A stretch of DNA of 19,861 nucleotides, from the NCBI GenBank assembly GCA_035640475.1, contig DASQWC010000088.1:1-19861 (forward strand), in the 5' to 3' direction. Under the pieces are notes generated by a model. It did not search any database and was not told where the DNA came from. It saw only the letters and a program-made list of their open reading frames with translations. The DNA is from DASQWC01 sp035640475 (GTDB lineage Bacteria; Actinomycetota; JAICYB01). Shown here in pieces: positions 15,482 to 19,861 of this stretch. The translations under genes were made by a program, and so were the position numbers. Numbering within the stretch: position 1 is the stretch's first letter; each line of letters opens with the position of its first letter.

Positions 15482-16972
15482 ATGAGCGAGGAGGAGCTCT
15501 ACCGCGCGCGCTTGAGCAAGCTCCAGGCGCTCCAAACCAAGGGCGTCGACGCCTGGCCCGTGCGCTTCGACCGCACGCACGTCGCCGCCGAGCTCCACGA
15601 CACGTACAACGACCTCGAAGCCGGCGCGGAGAGCGGTGCGAACGTCCGAGTGGCCGGCCGGCTGATGTCGTCCCGCACGCAAGGCAAGGTCGCTTTCGGC
15701 GACCTCGTCGACGCATCCGGAAAGATCCAGCTCTTCGTCGCACCCGAGGGCGTCGAGGCGTTCGACTCGTTTGACTCGGGCGATGTCATCGGCGCCTCGG
15801 GCGAGGTCATTCGGACGAAGCGCGGCGAGCTGTCGGTCCGGACGACCGACATCGTCCTCCTCGCGAAGGCGTTGCGGCCGCTGCCGGACAAGTGGCACGG
15901 CTTGCAGGACGTCGAGGTGCGCTTCCGTCAGCGCTACCTCGACCTCATCGCGAACCCGGACGCCCGCCGGATCGCCGAGCTGCGCATCGAGACGCTCCGG
16001 ACGACGCGCAACTTCCTCGACGCCCGCGGCTTCAACGAGGTCGAGACGCCGGTGCTGCATCCGATTCCGGGCGGTGCCGCGGCCGAGCCGTTCGTGACGC
16101 ATTTCAATGCGATCTCAAACGACATGTACCTGCGCGTCGCCACAGAGCTGTATCTCAAGCGGCTGATCGTCGGCGGGCTCGAGCGCGTGTATGAGATCGG
16201 GCGCACGTTCCGCAACGAAGGACTGAGCTACAAGTACAACCCCGAGTTCACGATGCTCGAGGCGTACCAGGCCTACGCCGACTACGGCGACATGATGGAG
16301 CTCGTCCAGTCGCTCGTGCAGGACGTCGCGCAGCAGACGATCGGCGGTACGAAGACGAGCTTTCGCGGACACGACATCGACCTCGGCGGCCGGTGGCCTC
16401 GCGTCACGATGATCGATCTCGTGAGCAAGGCCACCGGTACGAAGATCGATCTCGATACTCCTGTCACCGATCTCAGGGAGACTTGCGCCCGGTTCGATGT
16501 CGAGGTGCAGCCGTGGTGGGGGGCCGGGATGCTGATCGGGGAGCTTCACGACAAGGTCGCGGAGAAGACGATCGTCGAGCCGACGATCGTCCAGGACTAT
16601 CCGCTCGACATCTCCCCCCTGGCGCGCCGGCACCGCGACGACCCGCGGCTGACCGAGCGGTTCGAGCCGATCGTGTGCGGCATGGAGATCGGCAATGCAT
16701 TCAGCGAGCTCAACGACCCGATCGACCAGCGCGTGCGCTTCGAGGCGCAGATGGAGGCCCGGGAGCACGGCGACCTCGAAGCGAACCCCATCGACGAGCC
16801 CTACATCCGGGCGCTCGAGTACGGGATGCCGCCCACGGGCGGCCTCGGCGTCGGAATCGACAGGGTCGTGATGGTGTTGGCAGGTGTGCAGTCCATCCGC
16901 GAAGTCATCCTTTTCCCTGCACTCAGGCCCGAAACGGCCGATGAAGAGAGTGACGATCCAAACGGTGGGTAA
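15482..16972 (+). CDS. lysS: Lysyl-tRNA synthetase, class II
   Basis: LysS charges tRNA-Lys. The 496-aa protein has an N-terminal OB-fold anticodon domain (VRVAGRLMSSRTQGKVAFGD). The catalytic domain has motif 2 RTFRNEGLSYKYNPEFTMLE from R241 and motif 3 GLGVGIDRVVM from G454, ending in R461. ATG 15482 has no Shine-Dalgarno; TACACT (15467-15472) ends 9 nt upstream, consistent with its own near-leaderless promoter as well as read-through from coaX. Position between coaX and clpC matches actinobacterial synteny. Confidence 0.98.
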   Translation: MSEEELYRARLSKLQALQTKGVDAWPVRFDRTHVAAELHDTYNDLEAGAESGANVRVAGRLMSSRTQGKVAFGDLVDASGKIQLFVAPEGVEAFDSFDSGDVIGASGEVIRTKRGELSVRTTDIVLLAKALRPLPDKWHGLQDVEVRFRQRYLDLIANPDARRIAELRIETLRTTRNFLDARGFNEVETPVLHPIPGGAAAEPFVTHFNAISNDMYLRVATELYLKRLIVGGLERVYEIGRTFRNEGLSYKYNPEFTMLEAYQAYADYGDMMELVQSLVQDVAQQTIGGTKTSFRGHDIDLGGRWPRVTMIDLVSKATGTKIDLDTPVTDLRETCARFDVEVQPWWGAGMLIGELHDKVAEKTIVEPTIVQDYPLDISPLARRHRDDPRLTERFEPIVCGMEIGNAFSELNDPIDQRVRFEAQMEAREHGDLEANPIDEPYIRALEYGMPPTGGLGVGIDRVVMVLAGVQSIREVILFPALRPETADEESDDPNGG

Positions 16973-17021
16973 CAGGCCAAGTATCAGACTGGTAACGATT
17001 CGCGAGGCAGGCGTGTTAGAC

Positions 17022-17047
17022 GGAACGAGAGACGGCTCTCAGGCGTT
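17022..17047 (+). promoter_or_regulatory. Candidate ECF-type stress promoter of clpC with palindrome in spacer
   Basis: GGAAC (17022-17026) is followed after exactly 18 nt by GTT (17045-17047), matching the SigH/SigR/SigE-type consensus of Actinomycetota. The spacer contains the inverted repeat GAGAG-ACGG-CTCTC (17027-17040), which could bind a regulator or be chance. Confidence 0.5.
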
Positions 17048-17080
17048 TATAGGTAAGACGGTCGGGTCCGGCACGGCGGG

Positions 17081-17086
17081 TATACT
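17081..17086 (+). promoter_or_regulatory. Candidate housekeeping -10 element (TATACT) of clpC
   Basis: TATACT differs from TATAAT at one position and is the best -10 in the intergenic region. No convincing -35 lies 16-18 nt upstream. Transcription from here would give a leader of about 60 nt. Confidence 0.5.
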
Positions 17087-17119
17087 CAGGCCACCGGATC
17101 CCGGAAATAGGTGTTCACA

Positions 17120-17147
17120 AGGGGGCAAAACCCCCTCCGGGTGGAGG
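17120..17147 (+). promoter_or_regulatory. clpC leader: mutually exclusive hairpins around a strong ribosome-binding site
   Basis: AGGGGG (17120-17125) can pair with CCCCCT (17131-17136) over a CAAAA loop. Alternatively, CCTCC (17134-17138) can pair with the Shine-Dalgarno GGAGG (17143-17147) over a GGGT loop. Both folds need 17134-17136. GGAGG is 6 nt before ATG 17154, an ideal distance. Confidence 0.5.
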
Positions 17148-17153
17148 TAGTCG

Positions 17154-19646
<2,493 letters not shown>

Positions 19647-19654
19647 CGAAAGGC

Positions 19655-19759
19655 GGCGGCGGGGTGTCGGCCCGCTAATCTCGGACATCCTCGCTATTGC
19701 AGTGCGCTTTCGCGCACCGCAATAGCTGCGGAACTCGCGCGGTCCGACACCCCGCCGCC
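19655..19759. repeat. 105-nt nested inverted repeat downstream of clpC
   Basis: The outer arms, GGCGGCGGGGTGTCGG (19655-19670) and its exact complement (19744-19759), form a perfect 16-bp stem. They enclose an inner hairpin, 19693-19707 with 19712-19726, which has 14 of 15 pairs and a TTTC loop. The outer arms start 9 nt after the clpC stop. There is no T-tract after the outer stem and no flanking target duplication is visible. It could be a terminator, a MITE-like element or a structured RNA. Confidence 0.7.
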
Positions 19760-19861
19760 CAACGGAACAACGAGGAAGGGCATCCTCGAGAACTCGGCGT
19801 GTCGGACGTGAACGCGTTCGTCTCCGACCCGGCGACTCGCGGTAGTGTCGCGGCGGCGACG
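19760..19861. other. Intergenic end of window with a possible -10 element
   Basis: No gene is supported here. TAGTGT (19843-19848) near the right edge fits the TANNNT pattern seen before other genes in the window, so the next gene may begin just outside. GAACGCGTTC (19810-19819) is a short perfect palindrome. Confidence 0.3.

Noticed and set aside
19808..19861. Start of a new gene at GTG 19808
   Set aside because: Only 18 open codons are visible, there is no ribosome-binding site, and a -10-like TAGTGT at 19843 suggests the true start lies beyond the edge.

Overview
The window is a dense, high-GC stretch of bacterial chromosome, most likely from an actinomycetote. Three things point there. 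The F420-associated Zincin_2 metallopeptidase lies directly before tilS. The orders tilS-hpt-ftsH-folE-folP-folB-folK and DUF2520-panC-panD-coaX-lysS-clpC match, from memory, the Mycobacterium tuberculosis region Rv3626c-Rv3596c. Many genes also have GTG/TTG starts with 1-4 nt stop/start overlaps. It is not a mycobacterium: nadC lies between panD and coaX, lsr2 is absent between lysS and clpC, and several genes are interpolated into the conserved order. I cannot name the genus.

Layout. 1-245: 3' end of an unrecognised gene with an Ala/Pro-rich linker. 252-5104 (+): Zincin_2 metallopeptidase, tilS, hpt, ftsH. 5114-7029 (+): dienelactone-hydrolase family protein and a secreted metzincin-like metallopeptidase, inserted between ftsH and folE. 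7060-10064 (+): folate cluster folE-folP-[RecB/Cas4-like Fe-S nuclease]-folB-folK. 10100-11092 (+): Rv2578c-type radical SAM protein behind a promoter that carries a LexA-type operator. 11585-11028 (-): DUF2231 membrane protein, convergent with and overlapping the radical SAM gene. 11586-11782: structured divergent intergenic region. 11783-15462 (+): DUF2520 protein, panC, panD, nadC, coaX, tightly overlapped. 15482-16972: lysS. 17154-19646: clpC with an elaborate upstream region. 19647-19861: large nested inverted repeat, no gene.

How the genes work together. folE, folP, folB and folK carry most of the route from GTP to dihydropteroate. panC and panD make pantothenate and coaX commits it to CoA; panB and panE are not present, and the DUF2520 protein is a candidate reductase. 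nadC makes nicotinate mononucleotide for NAD. tilS, hpt and lysS serve tRNA and purine metabolism. FtsH and ClpC are AAA+ proteases/unfoldases for protein quality control.

I see no tRNA, rRNA, CRISPR array, transposase or recognisable defence island. The most interesting signals are regulatory or unexpected neighbours: the SOS-type promoter of the radical SAM gene, a covarying hairpin repeat found three times near gene starts, a possible ribosome-binding-site switch and stress promoter before clpC, the 105-nt nested inverted repeat after clpC, and the nuclease embedded in the folate operon. All functional claims rest on motif reading by eye; no search or folding program was run.
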